Shown one piece after another: positions 48,145-59,822 of a stretch of DNA of 64,000 nucleotides. Each line of letters opens with the position of its first letter. Within the stretch, counting starts at the first letter, position 1. This stretch comes from Naganishia liquefaciens (lineage: Eukaryota > Basidiomycota > Tremellomycetes > Filobasidiales > Filobasidiaceae), in contig BLZA01000057.1 in assembly GCA_013423385.1 (NCBI GenBank), positions 435,533-499,532 on the forward strand. The letters are read 5' to 3'. Both the position numbers and the translations under genes were made by a program. The notes beneath the pieces were generated by a model. It ran no database searches. It was not told the DNA's origin and worked only from the letters and a program-made list of their open reading frames with translations.

Positions 48145-48698
48145 TTCGGAGGAGGCGAGTGCAGTCACGGAGTACTGCAACTAGACCATGGCAGGGCGCA
48201 CGGAGAGCGAGCGAGCGAGCGAGCGAGCGGGGTGTAAGCGCAGTGTCGACCCGACGGCAGGGAGACCAAGGCATGTCAAGTCGATGGTGACTGCTGAAAC
48301 GCGGGCAGGGGCTTGATCACGCGTTCGCCAATGCAAGCTAGCGTGGGCGCGTCCAGGCTAATAAAGGAGAGGGCGATCATCCGCAAGGCGAGGCAGCATC
48401 GAAATGATTATTAACCCTGGACAGCATTCAGAACCTGTTTCGATGACGATACGATGAACAGAGTATCGCCAGACGGACGAAATCGTACATACAACTGGAG
48501 ATACTGTTCGAAGACACCGGTTTACAACTAGCTGCGCCCTCTAGTTCATCTGATCAAGCAACCATACATAGGCATGCTCGTTAATCTCACCTCTGCTTTC
48601 ATCCATAACTCAATTGTATCTGCCAGTCCCCTCTACTCAATGTCAATTATATGCTTCAGAGCTTCAGTCTTTGAATCCAAGGGTTGAGGTATCGCTTG
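48145..48698. other. Formin upstream region with (GAGC)n
   Basis: A GAGC tetranucleotide repeat, about six units, lies at 48203-48230, roughly 60 bp before the formin ATG and hence probably in its leader. The rest shows no gene. Confidence 0.6.
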
Positions 48699-49527
48699 TT
48701 AAAGGTCTTGAGGGCGCTCTCCGCTGAGGGTTGTTTGGCTCGGCGACGCAGTCCGGGAAGATATGCCGGTTTGACCGGTCAAACCCAACAGATCTGATAG
48801 CGCCGCCACACTCGTTTTGAATAAGTTGCTCAAGGTGGTAATCAGACTCATCGGGAGCCTTTCGATGATTGATTCACAAGGTAATTCTTCGAATGTCCCA
48901 GGTAAACTCTCCACCCAGAACGATGTTCGCAATTCGCTGTGACGGTCATGCTCGATTTGCTCCTGCTCTCGTACCTGCCGTTGCTTCTCATTCCTCATCT
49001 CCTCATCTATGCCTTTTTGAAATCAGGAATGAAGTTTGACCAAGGAGGGTCGCGGGACCAACGCGATAACATCTCTCCCCTGATGGAGTTCGTCTAATTT
49101 CGAAAACCGCTTGATTCGCCATCTCCGCCGCCGCGATCCGCCTTCCAATTTCTCGTGCGGGTCTTTTCCCTCGGCGCTCCTCCTGTCCGCATCTTGAATG
49201 CTATTGATAGCTTGGCCGATTTCTCGAAGCAATACCTTGACGTGATTGATGCAGGTAGTGGTTCGTCTCGCTGTTCGCACAGCACTGGCGGATATGAGTC
49301 TTGATATCTACTGAATCGCAGCTGGCGAAAATCACATCGAGGTAAAGCGCTTCGATCGAAAGATCATTGATGTCAGTCACTGCGTCCATCTCCCCTGGTT
49401 TCTGGCTAGGCACTAGATAGCCAAAGACTTGCAGCAGGAGAACATGAAACTCCTGGTCTGGATACACGGAAGTGGGGATTGGCGAGTCACTCGATCCACC
49501 TTGTTCCCGTATATGGACATCACTCAT
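48699..49527 (-). CDS. Hypothetical protein, exon structure uncertain
   Basis: Not recognised. Three minus-strand segments look coding by composition. One begins MSDVHIREQGGSSDSPIPTS at 49527 and runs to about 49240. A second carries DADRRSAEGKDPHEKLEGG and a basic stretch (RRRRWRIKRF) at about 49195-49025. A third runs from near 49000 to a stop at 48699 and is helical with a Gln/Glu-rich start (MRNEKQRQVREQEQIEHD). A GTATTG donor after SRQ joined to an AG just before GATGCGGAC would link segments 1 and 2. I could not find a clean splice between 2 and 3. It could also be a decayed gene. Confidence 0.35.
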
Positions 49528-51287
49528 TGGATCTTATACGGATGATGAGGTGAACAGCGATGCCTCACCGTGGATGAAGCAGTGCATCGTCATGCAGAGC
49601 GATCATACTGAAAAATGCTATCTCTTTTGGCTTCGTCACAACCATAGTTATGTACCTTTGGGATGCTACCTGGCTTTCTCTTTCCGTCGTGCTCTCTGAG
49701 CGATTTAGTGTCCTCCCTTGAGACCTGCTCCCTTCCTTTCCAAAACGCTAAGAGCCATATGGCATGATACCTTGGATTACCCTCCAGCCATACGGCTTTG
49801 CTACGCCACATTGCTCGCACTAGCTTCAAGTAGTATCGCGACCAAGAACAGCAAAATTCGGGTTGATTATCGTTTCGTCTATGTATTCTCCTTTCTATTT
49901 TCCTCAAAAGTCAAAACAGGAAACGATGTCAAAGCCAATGTTCAGCTCATGTGTCGTGGAGCTCGAGCTGGGCTCAATTCATTGAAGTCCCGCTGAACGG
50001 CATTGGGGAAAAGCTGATGATTACAGATACAGAATGAGATGACACGCGACTATATTTTCCCGCTATCCGCAAGTGCTGGCGCGCTCAGTCGAGCATCCGC
50101 ATGCACTCAGCACAATACTTCACCGCCCTTATCCGCTTGATTCAGTATACACCGGGAAAGCTAATACTCTGGACAAGGATCGAACCTACTACTGCATTAC
50201 GTCCCAAAACCCGCCGAAGAGGCGAAAGCTCCCAGTCCGCGAGATTTACCGAATCCATCAGCAAAGGTCTTCGGTCTCAATCCTTCGACTACCACATGGA
50301 GCTTTCTGTGTATCCGATGCGCATAGAATTTTGGAAGGAGCTGATTCTGAAGTCCCTCCCAACAGAGGGAATAATGTGAAGAGTGAGCCTTTGTGCTTCT
50401 AAGATCGAACATGCTAACCAAGGCGGTGTTATCTCCATCTCAGACGCCGGAGAACGAGTCTGCCCAGAAATTGACGGAATAATTTTAGGTCTTCGAAGGT
50501 GTTTTTGCGGCGGATGCCCACAACCAACAGTCAGTCAAGATTAATTGCAGAACAGAATCAGCCGATGTGTAGCTGTAGGTGATGTCGGGATCGATTTGAG
50601 ATGATCAATGCGCAAAGCTCTATCGCGAGTGTATGCCTCGGCAGGCGTATATATTGCGCTGCCGAGTATGGAAGTTACAGCATGGACTCCTGCATAATTT
50701 GCTACGTGGTTTCCCAACATGCTTGGCGGCATCACCTGAGACCTCTGGTGTTTCATCTGGCCAGCTAATGCGATAACGAATGTCATTGAAATATCGTGTT
50801 ATTGTTCGAACTCAGAGCCTAATCGTAATCAGCGAATCTCAAATGCCATTCATTCTGAGCCACTCCTTCTTGCGCATCGAGTTCCCTTTGTTCATAGCAA
50901 AGTACGCAATCTGCAGTCGGATCCTCGTAACGATTCCTTTCGTGTGGCCGGAAAAGAAAGTTGCGAGGTCTGATTGGTCGACACTCAACATCGACTTGCT
51001 TTTGCAGATTAAGCGAAAAACGATTGGCTCAAATTCACCCCTGTCTTCCTCTCCTGACTGCATCTGACTTAAGATGCTCAAGCGCAAAGGAAGGGCTGCC
51101 CAAAATCAGCATTTAGCGCCATCTGTTCTGCTTGACTCCAATCCAAATCCAATTCTCACTGCTATCTCGCTCTTGCGGACTGTCGATAAATACCTCACAT
51201 TGAATTCATTGTTCACGTTTTCGCTTGGCATAATCCGGGACAAGCTATTAGCATCTCACACTTCAAAGTGATTTTCGCGGCCGAAAC
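49528..51287. other. Gene-poor interval
   Basis: About 1.7 kb with one doubtful plus-strand frame, 50101-50379 (93 codons; ends SVYPMRIEFWKELILKSLPT), which may be an exon of an unknown gene. Nothing else is supported. Confidence 0.4.
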
Positions 51288-51737
51288 ATGCCCAAAAGAC
51301 CCGCTAGTCACGAACCCCAACCCACAACAGCGTCCAAAGTCTCTAAGGCTTCCGGCCAAGAAAAGAATGCCGAAAACGCTGCCGGACTGTTCCATCCTCC
51401 CGAAGCAACCGACGACTTCCATTCCCATCATATGGATGGAGAGGACGAGCGCACAAGTATAGACGATGACCCTGGGCAACTGTCCACGCGAGCTTCGACC
51501 GGAACGGCCCATGACCACACATTGGAAGAGTCTGTCAAGCCGCTTGTCTTTGCGTTTTCAGGCAAGTTTAAAGACAGAATCGCCCGGAAGGATATCAAGG
51601 GGACAGCATGGAAGCTTCTAATGGCAGGGATATCTCCTAAAGAGGTCGCATCGATGCTCGGGACGGCCGGGGAAGGCAGTTTTGAGGTGACCGTTAGATC
51701 CATCGCGGACTCGGGCTCTATGGAAACCGGTTCCTAG
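51288..51737 (+). CDS. Hypothetical 149-aa acidic protein, intronless
   Basis: No family recognised. It starts MPKRPASHEPQPTTASKVSK. The first ~85 residues are low-complexity and acidic with a His/Asp patch (DDFHSHHMDGEDERTSIDDD). The C-terminal ~60 residues look folded: VKPLVFAFSGKFKDRIARKD, then GTAWKLLMAGISPKEVASML and a Gly-rich end. GTAWKLLMAGISPKEVASML has the spacing of a small helix-turn-helix-like unit (inference). A basic cluster near residue 20 could direct it to the nucleus. Most genes here have introns, so a single exon is slightly unusual. Confidence 0.5.
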   Translation: MPKRPASHEPQPTTASKVSKASGQEKNAENAAGLFHPPEATDDFHSHHMDGEDERTSIDDDPGQLSTRASTGTAHDHTLEESVKPLVFAFSGKFKDRIARKDIKGTAWKLLMAGISPKEVASMLGTAGEGSFEVTVRSIADSGSMETGS

Positions 51738-52002
51738 TCCTCAGGCTCGCGAGGAAAGGTTTCGAGCCGACATCTTTTGAAATTCGAAAGATTCGGTGGG
51801 CAATGATTGTATTTTCCGCTGGATTCGCGCGATTGAAGATACACTCAGTAGGACTTTGTAGGACGATATAGTTTCTCGCAGCAGATTTCCATATCAAACT
51901 TGCATTTCGCGACTTGATAGTTTTCACACTTTACCCTTCTCTTCTCTCCCCCGCTAACATCCCCCCTCTGGATCACAGCCGCGATCCAATCCCCTCGCAC
52001 CC

Positions 52003-52791
52003 TCAATTCCCAATCTTTCCCTTCAATTCCTCATACACGACTTTGATATCATCCATACTCATCTACCTTCTCCATCAGCCAATCGCAAAACGCACAAAAG
52101 GGACACGAAAGCGTACCTTTTGCGACGGCCAGTCGATTCCGAGTCCGGCAGACTTGTCGGCGACGGGTTTGGGGATGAGGTGGAAGTGGACGTGGTCGAC
52201 TTCTTGGTGGGCCCAGCGGCCGTTGTTCTGTTCGCGTGGGGGAGAAGGTTAACGGATGAGCAGACAGGAAAAGACGACAGGAATATGGCGCTGCGTTTAC
52301 CCTCGTAAACGCACCTGCAAGACATTATAATGCTCCGCGCCCGTCGCCTGCGCAATCTTTTTCGTAAACGGCAAGATGTCCGACATTTCCTCATCAGGAA
52401 GATCCGTGAGCGTTCGTGCGTGGTCTGTCTCGCGAGCGATGTTAGGGTATGGCGTCGAAGAAGGAGGAGCGGGGGAACGGACATTTGGGAATGACGAGGC
52501 AGTGGCCGCGTGCGATGGGACCGACGTCCATGAATGCGAGGGCTGTTTCGCTCTCGAGGAGCTTGAAGCTGTGGGAGCGTGCGGGTGTGAGGGTCTAGGG
52601 TGAAGGGGCTTGAAGAGGGGGGACTTGCCATGGGATTTCACCTGGAGGAGGGGAGGGGTTAGGTGGGATTGGAATGCGGGGTGCGGTGCGCGGACGTACC
52701 CTTGACGATCTTGCAGAAGATGCAGCTGTGGCAGGATGAGCGAGCCGTGCATGGGGATGCAGCGGGGGAAGACGTACCTTGCGAGGGACAT
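52003..52791 (-). CDS. HNT1: HIT-family nucleotide phosphoramidase (HINT/Hnt1)
   Basis: Hydrolyses AMP-lysine and related phosphoramidates. Seven exons: 52778-52791, 52700-52725, 52629-52641, 52483-52568, 52315-52424, 52117-52227, 52003-52062 (139 aa, normal). Spliced sequence: MSLASCIFCKIVKGEIPCFK, then ALAFMDVGPIARGHCLVIPK, YHARTLTDLPDEEMSDILPF, YNVLQNNGRWAHQEVDHVHF and HLIPKPV. The histidine triad is HVHFHLIP. Exon 3 is 13 nt, flanked upstream by a GTACGT intron and downstream by a GC-AG intron (ATG|GCAAGT): no GT donor keeps the frame, and GEIPCFKLLE is the family sequence. Divergent from the coiled-coil gene. Confidence 0.93.
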
Positions 52792-53058
52792 TATTGTTGG
52801 CTGATAGGGGAAGGCAAGCGAAAGGAAGGGGAAAGGAAGGGGAAAGGAAGGGGAACGGAAGGGGAAACGAGTCTCTGCATGATCTGCGCTCTTGATGACC
52901 CCCCCACCCGGTGCGATTCGTCACGGGCGCGCTTGCCGTGATTGGATTTGCATCCGCAGCGAGGAGATCGTCCATCACAAGAGAAGATGCATCAACAACA
53001 ATGCAGCCCACGCTCCCTGCCCCTTTCCCCTTTCCCCTCTTACCGCCACCATCACACC
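52792..53058. promoter_or_regulatory. Divergent promoter with purine-rich repeats
   Basis: Between HNT1 and the coiled-coil gene. Contains imperfect GGAAGGGGAAA repeats at about 52812-52870, a polypurine tract on the plus strand. Confidence 0.5.
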
Positions 53059-56016
53059 ATGTCCGCCTTGCAGGACCTCTATGCGCTCATCCCCGCAGAG
53101 GGATACATCCTCGGCCATGCACTTCCTGCCGTGTTCGCACAGTATGAAGCCCAGCGCGACGCAGAGCTGTTGAGCGTCACTGAGCGGGACGCGTTGGACA
53201 GGTTCGGGAGGGAGAATGCAAAGGTCAGGGTCGATGCCGAGTTGTTGGTGGTGTTGATGGGACAGTTGTTGGGTGCGGGAGAGGTGGGAGAGGAGGGAGT
53301 GGAGGAATCGGGGAGGGTCGTAAAGGGAAAGGGTATATTGGGTCCGTGAGATGGGAATTCCAGGGGGGCTTATACCTTTTTCGTCGTCATAGGTCATCAA
53401 CTCACCCTCGCCGACGCAGATACGAGTCTCCTCGAAGATATCCAACCCCCCTTTACACCCACAAACCCATCACGCGACAAACCCGCGTCGACCGATTCAC
53501 AGACAACATCGCACCACACTCGTACGCCATCCACGGGAGGGAAACAGATTAACGCGCCCGCGAGCGGAATCCCGAGACGACGTGTTCAGACCGCCGAAGC
53601 TCCGCCGAGTAGTTTCTCACCGGGGAGAGGGAGTGGTACGCGTGGGAGTGATCCTGCGGCGAGTCCGCAGCAGGCGGTACGTTTCTCGCTCGCTTTTCGG
53701 GAAGGAATTCATGACTGATGGGGTGACAGGTCTCGTCATCGTCGGCGAGATCCGCGTCGGCCATGTCGAATCATTTGACCGGCGGCAGCACCAGCAAGAT
53801 TGCCCGTCCTCGTCCACCACGCACGTCTACTTCCTCCCGACGCAGTACAAGTCCCGGCGCCATCCTCGGCAACGAGACATCTTCCCGCCGTGCCCGCCTA
53901 TCGAGCGGTCATTCGGCGGATTCGCTGCCTTTGGGCGGCGCACCGCCGGGGAGTCCCGAGTTGCCGGCGTTGAGGAGCGGGGCGGATGCCGAGCTGTCGA
54001 TGCTCGATGAGACGAGCTTTGTGAGGGGTTCCTTGGAGGGGGATGTGAGCGTTGATGAGGCAGAGGGAGGCGCGAGGCTCGGCAGGATACCGGTATGTGG
54101 TGGGATCGGTGGAGGCAGGAAAGGTGCTGATGACGTGGGTGTAGACGACGTCGACGGGGTCGTTGGGTTCGTCGCATGATGCGTTGCAGGCCTTGAGGCG
54201 AGAGAATACCGAGCTTGTCAAGAAGAAGAATGAGCTTGCGCGGCAATTGCAGGTGATTGGGTGGGTCGCCTTTTTTGTTTCCTCTCCCGCTGGGAACACG
54301 GGCTGAAGCGGGGATAGAGCCGAGACAGAAGCCCAGATGGCCGACCTGCAGGAATCGTTGGATGGTGCGCGTGCAGAGCTGGCGACGAAGCGAAGGGAAG
54401 AAAAGGAGAGTCGGACGCGGGAGGCCCAGTTGGGGACGCAGATCTGTACGGTAAGTTCAAGCTTTAGTGCTCGCGGGACCGGGGTGTCGGGCTTATGCGC
54501 TGCGGGGAAAAAGCTCGAGTTGGAGATGCAGCATTTGCAACAGCAGCTGAGTACCGCGCGGGAGAGTCACGCGACGCAGCAGCGCATGCTCCAGGATGCG
54601 AATGGTGAGTTGCGCGCGCGCGCGCAAGGTCGAGAATAGAAGATTCTTTGTGTGCTGACGAGGACGGTAGGCGAGGCGGACCGATTGAGGGACGTCGTGC
54701 TAGGCAAGGAGGAGGATGTGGCCGGCCTGAAGGGCGTCATTGAAGGATACGAGGATGAGAAGCGGAGTGTGAGTCGCGTGTCCTTGCTCTTCCGGGTTGG
54801 CGCTGAGGATTCCGTGGCAGTGGCAAGATCAATTCGATACCCTGCAGGCGACCAACGCTACCCTTCAGACGAGCTTGCAAGCGGCCCAAGAAGCGGCGCG
54901 GACACTCGAACGACGCAAGGCCGAGAATCAAGAACTCCAGCAGACGATCAAGCGGTTGAGCCACGAGTTGGATGTCCTAAGGACGCAGCAGGTGGCGGCG
55001 GGGCGGCATGCCAGGGAGGGGACCGAGGCGGAGCCGGGAAGTGTGGCGTCGAGGGGACCGGGCCCGAGGGTGAGCTTGGGCGATGAGTTGAAGAGCGTGT
55101 TTGATGCCGAGGATGAGGGGCGGGAAAGAGGTATGGGCAGGACAGTGGTGCGGACGGTGACGTATCGGACGGAAAGAGTGAGTCGGAGCCGAGTATCAGG
55201 TTTTGGAGGTTTCGCCGACGCTTTTTAGGTTATTCACCATCGCAACAAGGACTCGAATGATCACAAGGACGACGATGCGGACTCGGAGCCGGAAACGTCG
55301 TTTGTGGAGGAAATCGTACGCGAATACACCGACGCCGGCGTCGCGACGGATCCCGAAGTTCCGGCCGGCACCAGCATGACGAGCAGCGCGATTCAGACAG
55401 ACGAAACCCACCACGGCACCTTGCCTCCTTATTCCCCACGTTCGGACGCCGAAATTGCAAGCGAGGCACTAGCACATGCGCATCCGGAGCTTGAGGTGAC
55501 GGAAAAGATCGACTTGCAGCGGCACGGTGAATTGGCGGTAGAATATGCCGAAATGACGATGGCAATCGGCGTGAGGTGTACCGTGCTGGAGGAAAAGCTG
55601 CAGGCAAAGCAAGACGAGGCAATGAGAATTGGCGGAGGTGAGTTCGTCTTTCAAAGGATTGGACCGTGCTGACCCCGGATGGTCCAGGCGCGTTGTCGAA
55701 GCGGCAATCATCTCCCTCTACGAGATCCGACTTGTCGCTCGGAATGTGGCTGTACCTATGCGCGATTCTTGTCGCCGTAAGCGTTGGCGGCTACCTTTGT
55801 AAGTCGTCATCTTGGCTGTCGGCTCGTGCTCATCGCGTTCTTGCAGTCGGATCAAGCCAAAATTATTCACGACAACTCGACATCCTGCGCAACGTGCTTC
55901 GTGACTACACCATCCCGTATTCGCACCTATTGTTACAGGAATTTGCGCCGCGAACATCGTCTATGTTGATGCTGGGAGGCGGCTCAAAGCATCTTTCGGG
56001 GCGATCGCCCATTTGA
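53059..56016 (+). CDS. Coiled-coil protein with one C-terminal membrane segment
   Basis: Eleven exons: 53059-53341, 53393-53676, 53730-54092, 54145-54260, 54318-54450, 54514-54604, 54671-54768, 54821-55177, 55229-55637, 55688-55798, 55847-56016 (804 aa). The N-terminal ~90 residues are helical (MSALQDLYALIPAEGYILGH). A long Ser/Arg/Pro-rich region follows, then coiled coil from about residue 350 to 560 (LRRENTELVKKKNELARQLQ; ENQELQQTIKRLSHELDVLR), an acidic stretch, another helix, and a single hydrophobic segment MWLYLCAILVAVSVGGYLF with about 55 residues after it. This design recalls nuclear-envelope linkers (KASH-type) or spindle-pole tethers, but no terminal PPPX is present. The last exon is the least certain. 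Confidence 0.7.
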
Positions 56017-56479
56017 TGTTCAGGTTGTCAAGTATGCAGAATGTGCTTGTGCGTGGGCTCGAACAAGAATTCGCTGTTCGGATTTGACATTTCTGCAGTT
56101 CCGTTGTCATACCGCCTGTCTGCGTTTGGAATCCCTGCGGAGAAAGAGAGTCGTGTTCTGCAAATAAGAAAGTTGAGACCACATCCCACAGTGTAGGCGG
56201 TGAATGTTCACCTTTGTTGAGACATCCCGAGATCTCTGCGGTGGAAACTTGAATGTGCATCCCTGGACCGATGTGTGGCCTCGTGTGCGACAGGAGACCC
56301 TGTTCACATGATGACATCAAGCTTTTATTGCCAAGCGTTAATGAGACTACTGAGAAATGTACACGTACAACTGTTTCTGCCAAGGCTTCCGACATAATCA
56401 ACGCTAGGTGGTCACACTCTTCGCGTGGGGTCACCTGCAAATCTTCTCAGGATGACATTGAACTGTCAAGTCCCCTACG
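56017..56479. other. Gene-free interval
   Basis: No gene supported. It may be part of the eroded sequence downstream of the metalloprotease. Confidence 0.4.
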
Positions 56480-56870
56480 AATCCCGGCCGAATCAGCTTT
56501 ACAAGGCGCGCTTAAGAGGGAAATGCCCCCATCATCCTTTTTGCGGACTCCAAGCAGGTGGTCTTCCTTGCCGAAATGCTCACAGTCGAACGGGCAGATC
56601 GTCTCTTCTTTGCCAAATCAACCAGGGCCGCGGACAATATTTTGCCGGATGCTGGCGCTTCCTGTAGCGTAGACTGGAATGGAATGAAGCATCAAACTTC
56701 TTGATGCCGAAGAACCCCAAATACCGGTTCCAGCCTTACAGTCCGATGAGATTCTTCTTGCCGGAGGGATCCCAGTTAGAAGCGAAGGAGACAGTACCTG
56801 GACCGGATTGAATTCCTCCTCGCAAATGCACAAGCGCTGAAAATTCCCCTTGCCCAAAGTCATAGAGAAC
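56480..56870 (-). pseudogene. Decayed metalloprotease-type propeller repeats
   Basis: Minus-strand translation recovers pieces of the repeat found in the neighbouring M6 gene: FASNWDPSGKKNLIGL and GGIQSGPGT at about 56740-56830, and FDCEHFGKEDHLLG at about 56550-56600. The DNA also aligns: TTCTTCTTGCCGGAGGGATC at 56750 against the intact gene at about 57393. Frames change between pieces, and neither the peptidase domain nor a start is seen. I read this as the remains of one or two extra repeat units, either from a longer ancestral gene or from a second paralogue now lost. Confidence 0.65.
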
Positions 56871-57151
56871 GATAAGAACGAAGGGCACAAAAAAACAGCA
56901 TCCATAAGAAATGTCTTGTGAGTCGATACAATTCTCATTCAACCTTTGAGAAAATTCAGTTTCCCTCGTCAAGGCTTCCAGCCAAACGTCCATAACATGA
57001 AAATAAAACCCTTCATCCCGTGGCTGGCGAACACTTCGAAACTCCAATCTCATTCAATCTCTGAACAAATAAGGGATAAGCTGTATGGCTTGGGTATCAG
57101 GACAATTGTTGCTACGTACAATTGAATCCCACCTGCGCATAAAAGGGTCAT
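56871..57151. other. Short gene-free stretch at the metalloprotease 3' end
   Basis: No gene seen; lies between the intact gene's stop and the decayed repeats. Confidence 0.4.
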
Positions 57152-59822
57152 CTAACCACGCTTCAATATCCAGATTGTCCCCGTGCCACTGGTACGATAG
57201 CAAACGAGGTGGTCTTCCTTGCCAGAATGATCGTAATCAAAGGCGTAGATCTTGTCGGCGGTACTCTTCAAGTCGTATCCCCCCACGCCGTTCCCGGGAT
57301 CTCCCTGATTGTAAACGGCTGAGAAGTTTGCCCCACCGTCTACATGCTTCAAGACCCAGAAAGTACCGGTTCCAGGCCTACATAGCGCAACATGGTCCTT
57401 CTTGCCGGAATGATCCCAATCGTAGGCAAAGGCGAAATCGGCCCGGCTCTTGAGGTCGTACCCACCGATACCGTTGCCTGGGTCGCCCACGCTCATGACG
57501 GGGGAAAATGTACCCTGACTGTTGCGCAAGCACCAGAAGGTTCCGGTGCCAGGGCGGTAAAGCGCGATATGATTCAACTTTCCGCTCGAGTTCCAATCAA
57601 AGGCAAAAGCGCGGTCGTCGGGACTTCTCAAGTCATAGCCACCGATGCCTTGTCCGGGATCACCCTGTGCATAGACCGGTTTGAAGACACCGTTTACTTG
57701 ACGAAGAATCCACATGGTCCCGGTGCCTGGTCGATAACAGCACAAGTGGTCCACCTTGCCGGAGCTGTTGTAGTCGAAGGCAAAGATACGGTCGGCTGGG
57801 CTTCTGATGTCATATCCGCCAATGCCGCTGAAACTACCATCCTCTCCTTTGGCGTAAACCGGGGAAAAGCTGTTTCCGTTTCTCTTGAGGATGAATATTG
57901 CGCCACTTCCTGGACGATAGAAGACTAGGTGGTCAAGTTTCCCGCTCGAATCATAGTCAAAAGAAAAGCCTCGATCCGCCTTGCTTGCAAGATTGTAACC
58001 GCCGATACCATTTCCCGGATCGCCTTGCGTATATACTGGGGAGAAGGAGCCGCCGTTGATTGCCAAGATCCAGCAGGTTCCCGTGCCAGGGCGATACATC
58101 ACAATATGATCGAGCTTTCCCGAGCTAGTGTAGTCGAACGGAAAGGAAAGATCGGCGCTGGACCGCAGATCGTAGCCCCCGATACCGTGTCCAGGCTCGC
58201 CCTGGCTGTATACGGGGGAGAATTTCTGTTCCGGGCTGCCGATATCCATTGAAATTTTCGTGCCTTCCGCGGAGATGTTGGTGATCGACACAGCGGTATC
58301 CAACCCAGCATATGATCGACTACTAGGGTTGCTCGTCAAAGTGAAGGAGGTGTTGTGGGATTTGCCGGGGAATGGGTCGCCATCGTCGCCGCGACCTGCA
58401 GATCGGCCGGCGAGCTGATTGAGGCCATCCGCCTGCATCAAGGCGACCTTGTAATGGTTCTCGTCAGCGTTGTTGAGTTGGTTTTCATCTATATGCCAGA
58501 CTGTATGTGTAACGCAAGGGCGTGAGATGGGCAAGTTTTGACAGATTTGTTTTACGCACTCAATAAGCCGGAGGCTGGCAGCGATGCATCGAACCCGTCT
58601 CTCTGCCTGTTTTCCAGCAAAAAGTACTCGGCCGCGGGCGCATTGGCCATGGGAAGCTTGTGGATCGGATACCCGGATGTCGCGTCTTTGACATCAGGTA
58701 GCGTGAGGTGCTGGCTTTTTGCCGGAACGTTGAGCGTAATCCATTGCTGGTTGAGCTTGCACCAAGCCGAGGGGTGACAAGGTGTATCTCCAGCAATGGC
58801 TCCTCCCCAGGAACCTCCAGCCATGAGACACCAATTCCCGATGCCCTCAGACGAATTGTCGATGTCATACAAGTCGGGCCATCCAAAAACAAGGTGTCCG
58901 AGCTCATGACAGCAAACGCCAAGACGAGCGTCGTCGGGTATGGTCAGGAAAGCGTAGACATTGACGTGGTTGACGGTGACGCTTTCGGGAAGAACCCACT
59001 TGACGGACCAGATCTTGTTCAGGTCACCGTCTACCTCAGCTCCGGATCCAGCGTGAACAACTACGAAGGCGTCAACGAATCCGTTTCTGTCGTTATCGTA
59101 CGGGTCCAGGTTGATATGACCTCTGGCGAGCTCCAAGGCGTCCTTGCCCATCGTTCTCGTGTTGGGCTCTGCTGGTTCCCGGCCGGTCCTGGGATCAGAG
59201 TAGCCGGACGCCCCGTGAGCGTAATTGACCAGAGGTTGAGGCATGAGGTAAGGTCCAACAACTTGACCGCTCATCGAGATCTTTCCGCCGCTCACTTGCG
59301 AGAAGTATTCGGTAACGCTGCCTGTCGGAATGACGCCAGTTGAAAAGAAGAGGTCTTTGAATCGCTTGTTAGCGCCGGGGGACATGCGTTGATCGGGGAA
59401 CTCGACTAGGACGACAGCGACTCTAGAGCGAGGCACGAAACAGCGGCGGTCAAATTCGAGTGCATATCAGACAATCACAACTAATCTCACTTGATGTCTC
59501 CTCGTAGCGGCGACCTGTTCAGCGCCTGATTGGCGCTGGCACTCGGTGCTGCGTCGGGTTGATCACCAGCAGGAGGCGGAAAGATGACTCCGTCATTCAT
59601 TCCCAGGATGGCGGCTGTCTGTCGCGCCAAGGGACGAACAGCTGCGAGAGGGGCTTGGGCATCATTGGAGGTCGCAAAGGTGGCACGGGCGGCAGCTAGT
59701 GATTGCAGAAGAGCTGGATGGGGCGGACAAGGGCAGGGCGAAGTCGGATCATGACAGCATTCTTGACCCAGCGCTTGAAGAGCCGAGACGATTTCCGAGT
59801 CGGGTTTCCAAAGGCCGGTCAT
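57152..59822 (-). CDS. M6-type metalloprotease with six FG-GAP/propeller-like repeats
   Basis: Zinc endopeptidase related to bacterial immune inhibitor A. Exons 59491-59822, 58560-59422, 57152-58500 (847 aa). The catalytic domain starts KVAVVLVEFPDQ; it has GSVTEYFSQVSGGKISMSG, then the zinc site CCHELGHLVFGWPDLYD near residue 283, the met-turn region GNWCLMAGGSWGG, and LENRQRDGFDASLPASGLLI with WHIDEN. Residues ~480-847 hold six units of about 60 aa, each FSPVYxQGDPGxGIGGYDLR then ADxxFAFDYxSSGKxDHLxx, YRPGTGTxWIL. Six blades suit a beta-propeller lectin-like fold. No signal peptide is obvious at the chosen start (MTGLWKPDSEIVSALQALGQ); an unseen upstream exon could supply one. The domain set is commoner in bacteria and filamentous fungi. 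Confidence 0.9.

Noticed and set aside
48203-48230. (GAGC)n as part of a larger element
   Set aside because: Only about six perfect units; an ordinary microsatellite in the formin leader.
50165-50190. tRNA T-arm-like sequence on the minus strand
   Set aside because: A GATCGAACC-like string is present, but no acceptor stem, anticodon arm or A box can be built around it.
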